Below, piece by piece: positions 1 to 7,356 of a stretch of DNA of 27,516 nucleotides (position 1 is the first letter of the stretch; every line of letters starts with the position of its first letter). Source of the stretch: Opitutales bacterium (lineage in GTDB: Bacteria > Verrucomicrobiota > Verrucomicrobiia > Opitutales > Oceanipulchritudinaceae); the NCBI GenBank assembly GCA_007123395.1, contig SKLD01000222.1:1-27516 (forward strand), given 5' to 3'. Below the pieces are notes generated by a model that worked only from the letters and a program-made list of their open reading frames with translations, searched no databases and was not told where the DNA came from. A program made the position numbers and the translations under genes.

Positions 1-93
1 ATTACCTTATATGAAAATGCGTAATGCATATTGAAAATGATGCGCTCCGATTTCGATAAGGTCAATGGAATTTCGATAAAATCGACGCATTCC

Positions 94-115
94 CCGGGCA
101 AGGCGCATTGCCCGG
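94..115 (-). terminator. Hairpin downstream of the ABC-class ATPase gene
   Basis: A perfect inverted repeat has 8-base arms (94-101 CCGGGCAA and 108-115 TTGCCCGG) around a 6-base loop. It lies about 50 bases past the stop codon of the minus-strand ATPase gene. Read on the minus strand it is followed by a mixed sequence with a short T run (GATTTTATCG) rather than a clean U tract, so it may be a weak or Rho-assisted terminator. A second small palindrome, TCGAT-AAA-ATCGA, sits at 73-85. Confidence 0.4.
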
Positions 116-167
116 TCCCGGTCGGCGGCCTGATGGGCAGACGCATCGTTGCGATTTCCCCGGGTTC

Positions 168-1922
168 CTAGAGGAAAGGAGCGACGCCTCTCAGCCGGAG
201 GGAGCGGAGGCGGTTGAGGGCAGCGGCGAGTTCGAGGGGGCGGAAGGCGACCCAGTCGCCGGAGGGGTGCGGGCCGTCGAGGACGCCGAGGCCTTCGCGG
301 GCGATGAGGGCGGCGACATCGTGGACGAGTCCGGCGAGGCGGGCTTCGTGGTCCGTGCGGGCGTCTTCGGCGTAGTCGCGGAGGATGAGGAGGGCTTCGC
401 CGATGGCGCGGGTCTGGCCGGGGTCGACGATCTGGCTGACGGCGGAGAGGTCGATCTCGGCGCGCCCGAACTCGATGGAACGGGTGGCACGGGCGCGCAC
501 GCGAATGTCGCGGCGTCCCTTGGAGGGGTCGAGGGAGCGGGCGTCGACGAGGCGCGGGGGCGGGTCCTGCGGCCATGGGCTGGCGGCGTTGCCGGAACGG
601 GCGGTGGGCAGGGCGCGCACAATTTCGCGGGCCTCCGCTGTGGCGTCGGCGCAATGGTAAGCGTCCATGCGCAGGACGCGGTCGGCGATTTCGAGGTAAT
701 CGCCGCATCCGCCGGAGACGAGGACGCTGCTTACTCCGAGGGTGTCGGCGAGGTGGCGGGCGCGCTCGATGAAGGGGGTGATGGGCTCGGCCCGGCCGCG
801 CACGAGGGCCTGCATGCGGGCGTCGCGGATCATGAGGTTGGTGGCGCAGGTGTCCTCGTCGAGAAGGAGCACGCGCGCACCCGCCTCGAGGCCCTCGATG
901 ATGTTCGCGGCCTGGCTGGTGCTGCCGCTCGCATTTTCCGTGGAGAAGGCGCGTGTCGGGCGGTCGCCGGGGAGGTCGCCGATGAAGGGGCGTAAGTCCA
1001 CGCCGCACACTGAGCGCCCGTCTTCGGCGCGGATTTTGAGGGCGGTGGCATCGGTCACGACCTGCTCGCGTCCATCGCCGGGGATGTGGTTGTAAACGCC
1101 GTGTTCGAGGGCGGCGAGGAGGGTGCTCTTACCGTGGAATCCACCCCCGGCGATGACGGTGACGCCGCGCGGCAGGCCCATGCCGCTCACCTGTCCGGCG
1201 TGCGGGAGGTCGACGGACACGCGCAGGCTTTCCGGGCTGGCGAAGGGCACGGCCTCCGGCCCGAGGGGCCGCGGGTCCACCCCGGAGCGCCGCGGGAGGA
1301 CGGCGCCGTCGGCGACGAAGGCGACGAGACCGCGGTCGGCAAGGGCTTTGCGGAGGGCGTCGGCGTCTTCGTTGGTGTCGAGGTGGCGGCGGAGGGCGGC
1401 GCTGTCGAGGGCAGTGATAAAAAGGGAGCGGTCGACGATGCCGGGGATTACTTCGGTGAGCAGCGTCTCCGCCTCGCGGGCGAGGATACGGCGGCCCGCC
1501 GCGGGTAGCCCCGCGACGAGACGCGTCTCGACAAAGCCGTTGCCGAGAACGACGGACGAACGTTCGAGGATTTCCTGGCCGGGGCGCGCCATTTCGACGA
1601 GACCGCTCTTTCCCGAGCCCCGCCGCGCGCGCGCCTCGTCGCAGGCTTCGGCAAAGCGGCGGGCAAGGAAGTCGCGCAGGGCCGTGCGGCGGCTGCGGTT
1701 GTGCAGGCCCGCTTCGGCGAAGCCACTCTCAGCGAGGTCGACGCGCGCGCGCAGGCGGCTGGGCGCGGCAAAGGGATCGCCCTGCACGTGGTCGATGTAG
1801 AGGGCGCAGCGCTCAAGCCGGTAGCTGCCGCGCAGCCCTTTGTATGCCGGGTAGCCCCGCCCGTCCATCCGTCGCAGCCGCTCACGCAGAGCGGCTGCGC
1901 TTTCCAAGCGCTCCGAATCCAT
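168..1922 (-). CDS. ABC-class predicted ATPase (COG3044 / ABC_ATPase family)
   Basis: A 584-residue protein of the poorly understood 'predicted ATPase of the ABC class' family. The visible core is a P-loop GGGFHGKST at residues 259-267, the family-typical STSQAA segment near 334-339 in the place of an ABC signature, and a Walker B stretch VLLLDED at 351-357 followed by TCATN. The roughly 240-residue N-terminal part and the C-terminal part have no obvious transporter features: no membrane segments and no signal peptide, so a soluble cytoplasmic protein is expected. ATP binding is strongly supported; substrate and role are unknown for the family. The frame stays open upstream to 2186, but that stretch is arginine-rich, not family-like, and crosses a cluster of hairpins. 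The ATG at 1922, giving MDSERLES, is the better start. The gene stands alone, downstream of the toxin-antitoxin remnant on the same strand. Confidence 0.88.
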   Translation of the reverse strand: MDSERLESAAALRERLRRMDGRGYPAYKGLRGSYRLERCALYIDHVQGDPFAAPSRLRARVDLAESGFAEAGLHNRSRRTALRDFLARRFAEACDEARARRGSGKSGLVEMARPGQEILERSSVVLGNGFVETRLVAGLPAAGRRILAREAETLLTEVIPGIVDRSLFITALDSAALRRHLDTNEDADALRKALADRGLVAFVADGAVLPRRSGVDPRPLGPEAVPFASPESLRVSVDLPHAGQVSGMGLPRGVTVIAGGGFHGKSTLLAALEHGVYNHIPGDGREQVVTDATALKIRAEDGRSVCGVDLRPFIGDLPGDRPTRAFSTENASGSTSQAANIIEGLEAGARVLLLDEDTCATNLMIRDARMQALVRGRAEPITPFIERARHLADTLGVSSVLVSGGCGDYLEIADRVLRMDAYHCADATAEAREIVRALPTARSGNAASPWPQDPPPRLVDARSLDPSKGRRDIRVRARATRSIEFGRAEIDLSAVSQIVDPGQTRAIGEALLILRDYAEDARTDHEARLAGLVHDVAALIAREGLGVLDGPHPSGDWVAFRPLELAAALNRLRSLRLRGVAPFL

Positions 1923-2007
1923 GGGCGGCAGGCTTTGCCCGCAGCGGACGAAGGGCGAGTCTGATTTCTTTGTTCGCCGTCGATGGTGGATGAGGCCGGG
2001 ACATCGC

Positions 2008-2073
2008 GCGGGCGGAGCCCGCTCTGGAGTGCGGCAAGCTCTTGCCGCTTTTACCAGCCGCAGCCTGCTGCGG
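2008..2073. repeat. Three tandem perfect hairpins (REP-like)
   Basis: Three inverted repeats follow one another. The first is GCGGGC / GCCCGC (2008-2013 / 2017-2022, loop GGA). The second is GCGGCAAG / CTTGCCGC (2031-2048, no more than a 4-base loop), followed by TTTT at 2049-2052. The third is CCGCAGC / GCTGCGG (2058-2064 / 2067-2073, loop CT). A further perfect 10-base palindrome, CGGTCGACCG, lies at 2080-2089. The cluster fills the gap between the ATPase gene and the toxin remnant. The middle hairpin with its T run would end plus-strand transcription. The grouping resembles REP/palindromic-unit elements, but no second copy was seen in this window. Confidence 0.55.
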
Positions 2074-2175
2074 CGTAGTCGGTCGACCGGAGGCGGCTGG
2101 TTCTCCACGGATGCAGCGCCCCAATCGGAACGACCGGGATTCCATCGTGTCTCCGGCTTATCCGCGCCGTGGGGG

Positions 2176-2379
2176 TCATTCGGCATACACGGTCCGCTCC
2201 GGCCATTGGCGGTGGAACGCTTTGTCGCGTGTGGTCAGCTGTGCTCCGCGGACATGTGCGACGTGAACCAGCCAGATGTCCAGCCACCGCCGGGCAATCC
2301 GGTGGTGCGCGTGACCCTCGTAGAGCGCGGCAAAAAAGACATCGTTGTCGAGGACGTGCCGCACGGTCGGCTCAGTCAT
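2176..2379 (-). pseudogene. VapC-type PIN-domain toxin with internal deletion
   Basis: A 67-residue product carries only the two ends of a PIN-domain (VapC family) ribonuclease, which normally runs about 130-140 residues. The N-terminal strand HVLDNDVFFAALYEGH keeps the first catalytic aspartate. The C-terminal part, DIWLVHVAHVRGA then LTTRDKAF, keeps the two late aspartates. The roughly 70 residues between them, including the conserved middle acidic residue and its helices, are missing in frame near residues 31-36. At the junction the coding strand carries TGGCTGG twice, five bases apart, which fits a deletion between short repeats. A nuclease without the middle acidic residue is probably inactive. 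It starts inside the antitoxin gene (8-base overlap), as in an ordinary TA operon. Confidence 0.72.
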
Positions 2380-2617
2380 CGAGAGCGTTGCGAAGATCCT
2401 CGGCTGTGACTGCGGCGCTTCCCGCGGGCTTCTTCACAATCACGCGGCCTTCCGTCAGGTCGACTTCCGCCGGGCGGGTGCCGGGTCTCTGGTAGACCTC
2501 CCGGACCGCGTCGGTGACAAGCTTGCTCAACGACGCCACCCGCCGTCCGCCGCGCCGCGCGGACTCGAGACGGAGGGATTCCGCCACATCGGGCGGCAGA
2601 TCCAAGGTCGTTTTCAT
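2372..2617 (-). CDS. VapB-type antitoxin (ribbon-helix-helix-like)
   Basis: An 81-residue protein beginning MKTTLDLPPDVAESLRLES, the usual N-terminal strand and helix of ribbon-helix-helix antitoxins paired with PIN toxins. The N-terminal half would dimerise and bind its own promoter. The C-terminal half (PAEVDLTEGRVIV to the end) would wrap the toxin. The start ATG at 2617 is the only good one. The gene overlaps the deleted toxin gene by 8 bases, the usual antitoxin-first order. With the toxin probably dead, it is either a relic or still acts as a repressor or as a sink for related toxins. Confidence 0.72.
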   Translation of the reverse strand: MKTTLDLPPDVAESLRLESARRGGRRVASLSKLVTDAVREVYQRPGTRPAEVDLTEGRVIVKKPAGSAAVTAEDLRNALDD

Positions 2618-2724
2618 TATTTTATGGTTTCACGGAGAAAGCGGCAAAGGTCAAGGATGCTGCGTCCCGCGGTTGAGCGCTTTCGGCTTGCCCGCGCGCA
2701 GCGGAGGAGGCATGGAGGTCGGGC

Positions 2725-3696
2725 GTGTTACTGGATTACTCGACGTTTGCCGTCTGGCTGCTTTTGTTGGCGCTGTCCGCCGGTCTGGTCCTCCTGTATT
2801 TCGGGGGCAATTGGCTGACGGACGGGGCGGCGGCGCTTGCCCTGAAATTTCGCATTGAGCCGGTGGTCATCGGCCTCACGGTGGTGTCGGTATGTACGTC
2901 CGCGCCGGAATTGGTGACGTCCTTTGTGAGCGGTGCGGCGGGCAACTCCGGTCTCGCAGTGGGCAACATTCTGGGCAGCAACCTCGCCAATCTCGGGCTC
3001 ATCCTCGGAGTCGCCGCGCTCATCCATCCGTTTACCGTAAAGGAGCGGCTTATCCGCGCGGAGGTGCCGATCCTCGTGGCAGTGACGGTGCTTTTCTACC
3101 TGCTTGCTATCGGCGGTTTCAGCCGCGTTGAAGGGGCCGTCCTGATACTGATTATGGTCGCTTATTTCGTTTATGTCGTGAAGGCGAGCCGCCGGGTGCG
3201 ACCGCCCTTTGTCGCGGAGGTGGAGGACGAGCTGAGCGGTGCGCGCCTCTCGGTCGTCTTTGCCGTCGTCCTCCTCCTCGGGGGTACTCTTGCGCTGACG
3301 GTCGGGGCGGAGTTGCTTGCGGGGAGCGGAGCGGAGCTGGCCCACCGTATCGGTGTGTCGGACTTCATCATCGGCATCACCATTGTGGCGGTGGGGACAA
3401 GCCTGCCCGAGCTTGCGGCCTGCGTCGTCGCCGCCTTCAAGCGGCAGATGGATCTCGTGGCGGGCAACCTCATCGGTTCGAACCTCTTCAACATGATGCT
3501 CATCGGCGGCACGGTACCGCTCTTTTTCCCGCTCGCCGTCGATCCCGCATGGCTTACCCTCGAGTTTCCCGCCATGCTCGCGCTTACCCTTGTCATGTGG
3601 CGCTTCATTTGGACGGGCTGCCATGTCCACCGTTGGGAAGCCGTGATTTTGCTGGCCCTCTATGTGGGGATCATTCTTGCTTCCACGCTCCGGTAG
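2725..3696 (+). CDS. Calcium/sodium antiporter (CaCA family, YrbG-like)
   Basis: A 323-residue integral inner-membrane protein with about ten hydrophobic segments and the two inverted alpha repeats of the Ca2+/cation antiporter superfamily. Repeat one has SVCTSAPEL at about 55-63 and GNILGSNLANLGLILG at 80-95. Repeat two has VAVGTSLPELA at 221-231 and GNLIGSNLFNMMLIGG at 247-262. The PEL glutamates and GSN asparagines are the ion-binding residues in this family. In repeat one the usual Gly before Thr-Ser is Cys. The expected role is exchange of Na+ (or H+/K+) for Ca2+. The GTG start at 2725 has a good GGAGG at 2714-2718. The gene is transcribed away from the TA pair and lies 79 bases ahead of gpmI. 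Confidence 0.92.
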   Translation: MLLDYSTFAVWLLLLALSAGLVLLYFGGNWLTDGAAALALKFRIEPVVIGLTVVSVCTSAPELVTSFVSGAAGNSGLAVGNILGSNLANLGLILGVAALIHPFTVKERLIRAEVPILVAVTVLFYLLAIGGFSRVEGAVLILIMVAYFVYVVKASRRVRPPFVAEVEDELSGARLSVVFAVVLLLGGTLALTVGAELLAGSGAELAHRIGVSDFIIGITIVAVGTSLPELAACVVAAFKRQMDLVAGNLIGSNLFNMMLIGGTVPLFFPLAVDPAWLTLEFPAMLALTLVMWRFIWTGCHVHRWEAVILLALYVGIILASTLR

Positions 3697-3775
3697 GGAC
3701 AGGAGCGGCGCGGGCCGCCGCCCCGGTCTGTGACTTCCCGCCGCGCCGCCGGTCGCGGGCAGAACTTTTCTGACT

Positions 3776-5350
3776 ATGGCACGCAAACCAGTTGTTCTCA
3801 TCATTCGTGACGGTTGGGGTGAAAACCACGACACCGCGCACGAAAAATTCAACGCCGTGAAGCTCGCGAAGACGCCGGTCGCCGACCGCCTCTCCGCCGA
3901 GTGGCCGCGCACGGAAATCATGGCCTGCGGGCGCGACGTCGGCCTGCCCGACGGGGTCATGGGCAACTCCGAAGTGGGGCACCAGAACATCGGCGCCGGT
4001 CGCATCGTCGACCAAGAGATCGTCCGCATCGACAAAGCCTTCGAGACCGGCGCGGTCGACGGCAACGAAGTCCTCGTCAAGGCCTTTGAAAACGCGGAAT
4101 CCTCGGGCGGCGCGCTCCACCTCATGGGGCTGGTGTCCGACGCCGGGGTCCACTCCATGCTCTCTCACCTCTACGGGCTGCTCGAGGTCTGCAAACGCCG
4201 CGGGTTCGACCGCGTCTACGTCCACGCCTTTACCGACGGCCGCGATACGCCGCCCAACTCGGGGCTGCGCTACATCAAGGAGTGCGAGGAGCAGATGGCG
4301 TCCATCGGGGTGGGGCGGGTCGTCTCCGTCGCCGGCCGTTTCTGGGCGATGGACCGCGACCTCCGCTGGGACCGTGTGCAAAAGGCCTACGACTGCCTCA
4401 CGGGGCGGGACATCCCGCGCACTGCGGGAAGCGCTTCCGAGGCCGTGCAATACTACTACGACAACCCCATCGAGGCGTCCCGCAAGGGCGACGAATTCAT
4501 CGAGCCCACGGCGGTCCTCGATGCCGGGAACAAGCCTGTCGGGCGGATCGGCGACGGCGATTCGGTGATCTTCTTCAACTTTCGCGGCGACCGGCCGCGC
4601 GAGCTGACCCGCGCCTTCATTGAGGATGGCTTCGACGGTTTCGACCGCGGGGCCAAGCCGGATGTCTTTTACGCTACCATGACGGAGTACCAGACCGGCC
4701 TGTGCCCGAACGTCCTCTTCCTCAAGCCGCCCAGGATGAAAGACATCCTCGGCGGCTACGTGGCGGACAAGGGCATTGCGCAGTTTCGCTGCGCCGAGAC
4801 CGAGAAGTTTCCGCACGTTACCTTCTTCTTCAACGACTACCGCGAAGAACCCTTCGAGGGCGAGGACCGCGAGATGCTTCAGAGCCCGAAGGAGGTCAGC
4901 ACCTACGACCAGAAGCCCGAGATGTCCGCCTACGGTGTGCGCGACGCGACAAAGCGCGCCATCCTCAGCGGCAAATACGGCCTCATCGTCGTCAACTTCG
5001 CCAACGCCGACATGGTCGGACACACGGGCTCGCTCGAGGCCGCCGTCAAGGCCTGCGAATCCGTCGACGCCTGCGTGGGCGATCTCCTCGAAGCCGTCGA
5101 CGAAGCCGGTGGCGCCGCCGTCGTCACCGCCGACCACGGCAACAGCGACCAAATGTGGGATCCCCCACAGGACGGCCCCCACACTGCCCATACACTCAAT
5201 CCCGTCGAGATCGTCGTCTACGGCAAAGGCTGCAAGAACTACAAGCTCTCCGGCGGCGGACGCCTCGCCGACATCGCCCCCACCATTCTTAAGCTCATGG
5301 ACCTTCCCCAACCCGAGGCCATGACCGGGCGCTGTCTCATCGAGAGGTGA
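3776..5350 (+). CDS. gpmI: 2,3-bisphosphoglycerate-independent phosphoglycerate mutase
   Basis: A 524-residue cytoplasmic glycolytic enzyme that interconverts 3- and 2-phosphoglycerate with two metal ions, usually Mn2+. The phosphatase-domain start carries the metal-binding Asp in IIRDGWG (residues 9-15). The catalytic serine is Ser65 in MGNSEVGHQNIGAG. The inserted transferase domain shows SDAGVHSM (121-128), FTDGRDTPP (152-160) and GRFWAMDRDLRWDRV (187-201). The C-terminal part has NADMVGHTG and VTADHGNSD, which supply the second metal site. Length is normal for the family (about 510-550). The usual GGVHSH is GVHSM here, a minor change. The ATG at 3776 lies directly before the conserved first strand. 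It probably forms its own unit, followed by a long hairpin. Confidence 0.97.
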   Translation: MARKPVVLIIRDGWGENHDTAHEKFNAVKLAKTPVADRLSAEWPRTEIMACGRDVGLPDGVMGNSEVGHQNIGAGRIVDQEIVRIDKAFETGAVDGNEVLVKAFENAESSGGALHLMGLVSDAGVHSMLSHLYGLLEVCKRRGFDRVYVHAFTDGRDTPPNSGLRYIKECEEQMASIGVGRVVSVAGRFWAMDRDLRWDRVQKAYDCLTGRDIPRTAGSASEAVQYYYDNPIEASRKGDEFIEPTAVLDAGNKPVGRIGDGDSVIFFNFRGDRPRELTRAFIEDGFDGFDRGAKPDVFYATMTEYQTGLCPNVLFLKPPRMKDILGGYVADKGIAQFRCAETEKFPHVTFFFNDYREEPFEGEDREMLQSPKEVSTYDQKPEMSAYGVRDATKRAILSGKYGLIVVNFANADMVGHTGSLEAAVKACESVDACVGDLLEAVDEAGGAAVVTADHGNSDQMWDPPQDGPHTAHTLNPVEIVVYGKGCKNYKLSGGGRLADIAPTILKLMDLPQPEAMTGRCLIER

Positions 5351-5360
5351 TCGGGGTGCA

Positions 5361-5426
5361 AACCGACTGACATCGCTCGCGGCTTGTCGTTGTCGTCGGG
5401 GCTTACTACCCGACAGCGATGCGGTT
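5361..5426. terminator. Long hairpin between convergent gpmI and NUDIX genes
   Basis: Nested inverted repeats share a common centre: AACCG (5361-5365) with CGGTT (5422-5426), CATCGCT (5371-5377) with AGCGATG (5415-5421), and GTCGGG (5395-5400) with CCCGAC (5409-5414) around an 8-base loop. A bulge of about 17 bases lies on the left arm. It starts 10 bases after the gpmI stop and sits between two converging genes, as a shared terminator would. There is no U tract on either side. The rest of 5427-5606 shows no gene. Confidence 0.5.
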
Positions 5427-5606
5427 GGTCGCAGTGGATCGCCTCGGTATCGCCACCCCCGCCTTATGTTTTGCGTTTTCGCAGGCAGCGTCCGCTCCGC
5501 CGAGTCACCCGGGGAGCGGCTCGGCCACGCTGAGGAGGGTGGTGAAGAGAGGCGCAGTGCCTTGGACTGCCTTTCGTATTGCCTCGGCGCCTGATTCCCT
5601 GCCTGC

Positions 5607-6302
5607 CTATCGCGGCTCGACGGTCTCCTCGACGACGCAGTGGGGCGGCGCGCCCGGCGAGCAGTCCGCGCGCAGGGCCGTGAAGGCGTGGCGCTTCTCC
5701 CGGTAGAGCGGCCAGAGGATGGCGCGGTCCGTCTCCGGTATAGGGAGGTCTGCGACATCGTCTTCCCGGAAAAAGCGGAACTCGCCCTCGTCAATGGGAG
5801 GGGGTTCGATGTCGATGGTCTTGCGGCAGTGAAAGACAAACATAAGCCAATGCACGCTGCCCTCGTAGTTCTTTTCTGCGATCATGGCAAAGAGATGCAA
5901 ATCGCCGTCCGTGAGTTCGAGCCCGATCTCCTCGCCCGCCTCGCGCATGGCCGCCTCATAGGGAGACTCCCCGAGCGCCATCTCCAGCTTCCCGCCGATT
6001 GCGCTCCACAGCCCTTCGTTCGGGGCCTTGCGGCGGCGCAATAGGAGCACCTCTCCGGCGGGGTTAGTCACGTAAATGAGCGTGCTGACCTTGAAGGGCA
6101 GCGCGGCGGATTCGGTTTCGGCGGGCACGCGCGCAATGTCGGACGCTCCCCGCGCCGGGTCAAGCCGCAATGCCTCTTCGTCAAGCCGCGCCCGCGCAGG
6201 ATGCACCCCGCGTGCGACCGCATGCCGAAATCGCAATCCAAGACCAAATGGCACTGCGCAGGCCGACGCAAAGACGCGAATAAGTCGCTGATGAGTTATC
6301 AC
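5607..6302 (-). CDS. NUDIX hydrolase
   Basis: A pyrophosphohydrolase of the NUDIX fold. The core starts near residue 70 (FKVSTLIYVTN). The NUDIX box reads GGKLEMALGESPYEAAM followed by REAGEEIGLEL, with the catalytic and metal-binding REAGEE helix intact. The loop is two residues longer than the classic Gx5E spacing (Gx7E), which suggests a distinct subfamily. The C-terminal part (PPIDEGEFRFF, then DVADLPIPETD) resembles housekeeping NUDIX enzymes that act on nucleotides, but the substrate cannot be read from sequence. The N-terminal 65 residues from the ATG at 6302 are basic and not family-like. A GTG at 6128 (residue 59) would place the start just before the fold. The start is therefore uncertain, the function class is not. 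Confidence 0.82.
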   Translation of the reverse strand: MITHQRLIRVFASACAVPFGLGLRFRHAVARGVHPARARLDEEALRLDPARGASDIARVPAETESAALPFKVSTLIYVTNPAGEVLLLRRRKAPNEGLWSAIGGKLEMALGESPYEAAMREAGEEIGLELTDGDLHLFAMIAEKNYEGSVHWLMFVFHCRKTIDIEPPPIDEGEFRFFREDDVADLPIPETDRAILWPLYREKRHAFTALRADCSPGAPPHCVVEETVEPR

Positions 6303-6645
6303 ACAAGATTTTCCTCAATTATATACTAACTCTGAGAACAATGAAAACGCAGTGATACAATGCGAAAGCCCCCAAGAGGCCTATTTAACTGCCCCATACA
6401 TCGATTTCTGTGTGGCCTGTAAAGCAAGTCATAGCGTCTAGATAAAGAGATAATCGGGCAAGCAATGATACATAAATGACAATACGAGATTGCGGGTTTG
6501 TTTCCTTATAACCCGGCGGATGAAAGTTTGCAGAATCTGCTATAGCTTAGAGCATTTTAAAAACCGACCGATTGTGCCTCGGATGCCGGGGACAGAAATT
6601 GGCGTTGTCACTTTCGGGCGGAGGGTTTTCGTTGCGCGCCAAAGC
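6303..6645. other. AT-rich intergenic region before the glycosyltransferases
   Basis: About 340 bases of clearly lower GC than the neighbouring genes separate the divergent NUDIX and glycosyltransferase genes. The plus frame from 6490 is open into the glycosyltransferase, but its encoded residues look random. A small inverted repeat CGGGTT / AACCCG lies at 6493-6515. The region probably holds the promoters of both flanking genes, but no -35/-10 pair with proper spacing was identified with confidence. Confidence 0.4.
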
Positions 6646-7356
6646 ATGGAGAACGCGCTAATTACGCTGGCGGTTGGGCTGGGGCCCGCCGGGACGGTTT
6701 CGCACCGCATTTTCGCGCGCTACGCGGAGCGGCACGGTATGGCGTTCGAGGTCTTCGACCGCGAGGTGTTCAAGCTGCGGCCCAACTGGTTCCGGAAGCG
6801 GCGCGTGGGCTACCACCTTGAGAAGTTCCAGCTGTATGGCGCCTTCGAACGCTACCGGCGCATACTCTTCCTCGATTCGGACATCCTCCTCGCGCCGGAT
6901 TGCCCGAACCTCTTCGACCTTGTGCCGGAGGACCGGTTCGGCTGTGTGTATGACGACACCGGGGCGGACGCGTGGAAGCGCAAGGAAGAGTTGATCCGAC
7001 TCGGGGCGCGCCTCGGTCGCCTTCCGGCGGGAAATCCGCGCTACTTCAACTCCGGGGTTATGGTGCTCGGTCCGCGGCACCGCGAAATCTTCGCCATGCG
7101 GCAGGCGGAGGTCTTCCGCGGGCGCTGGCCGGAGCAAACTTTGCTCAATCACCGCGTTCTCGCGGGCGATTACGCGGTTCATGAGCTGCCGCCCGAATAC
7201 AACTTCATGCCGATTGCTCCGGACTGGGAGGACGACACCACACGCCGCGCGGCGAAGGTGGTGCACTATGCGGGGCGGGGCACGCGGCAAACGATGGCGC
7301 GGGATTTCGCGGTCTTTGCAAAGGATTGGGGGCGTGGCGGGAGCGGACTGAGATGA
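6646..7356 (+). CDS. Glycosyltransferase, GT8-like
   Basis: A 236-residue GT-A fold glycosyltransferase resembling glycogenin/GT8 enzymes, which move a sugar from a nucleotide-sugar with retention of configuration. The N-terminal strand ALITLAVGLG opens the nucleotide-binding fold. YHLEKFQLY at about 56-64 is the typical K-bearing helix. FLDSDILL at 75-82 contains the metal-binding DSD (77-79). RYFNSGVMVL is the conserved acceptor-side 'NSGV' motif. PEQTLLN and the late VVHYAG with its His complete the metal site. The frame is open from 6490, but residues before the ATG at 6646 do not fit the fold. No membrane segment is present, so it is cytoplasmic or peripheral. Its stop overlaps the next gene (ATGA), so the two transferases are probably coupled and act on one glycan. 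Confidence 0.82.
   Translation: MENALITLAVGLGPAGTVSHRIFARYAERHGMAFEVFDREVFKLRPNWFRKRRVGYHLEKFQLYGAFERYRRILFLDSDILLAPDCPNLFDLVPEDRFGCVYDDTGADAWKRKEELIRLGARLGRLPAGNPRYFNSGVMVLGPRHREIFAMRQAEVFRGRWPEQTLLNHRVLAGDYAVHELPPEYNFMPIAPDWEDDTTRRAAKVVHYAGRGTRQTMARDFAVFAKDWGRGGSGLR

Noticed and set aside
7..1008. Long minus-strand frame of about 330 residues overlapping the ABC-class ATPase
   Set aside because: Its product is mostly Arg and Pro, the usual out-of-frame reading of a GC-rich gene; the ATPase frame has clear motifs.
3671..5839. Very long open frame on the minus strand opposite gpmI
   Set aside because: It is a shadow of the high-GC gpmI codon pattern; the product is low-complexity (Val/Gly/Asp-rich) with no family motifs.
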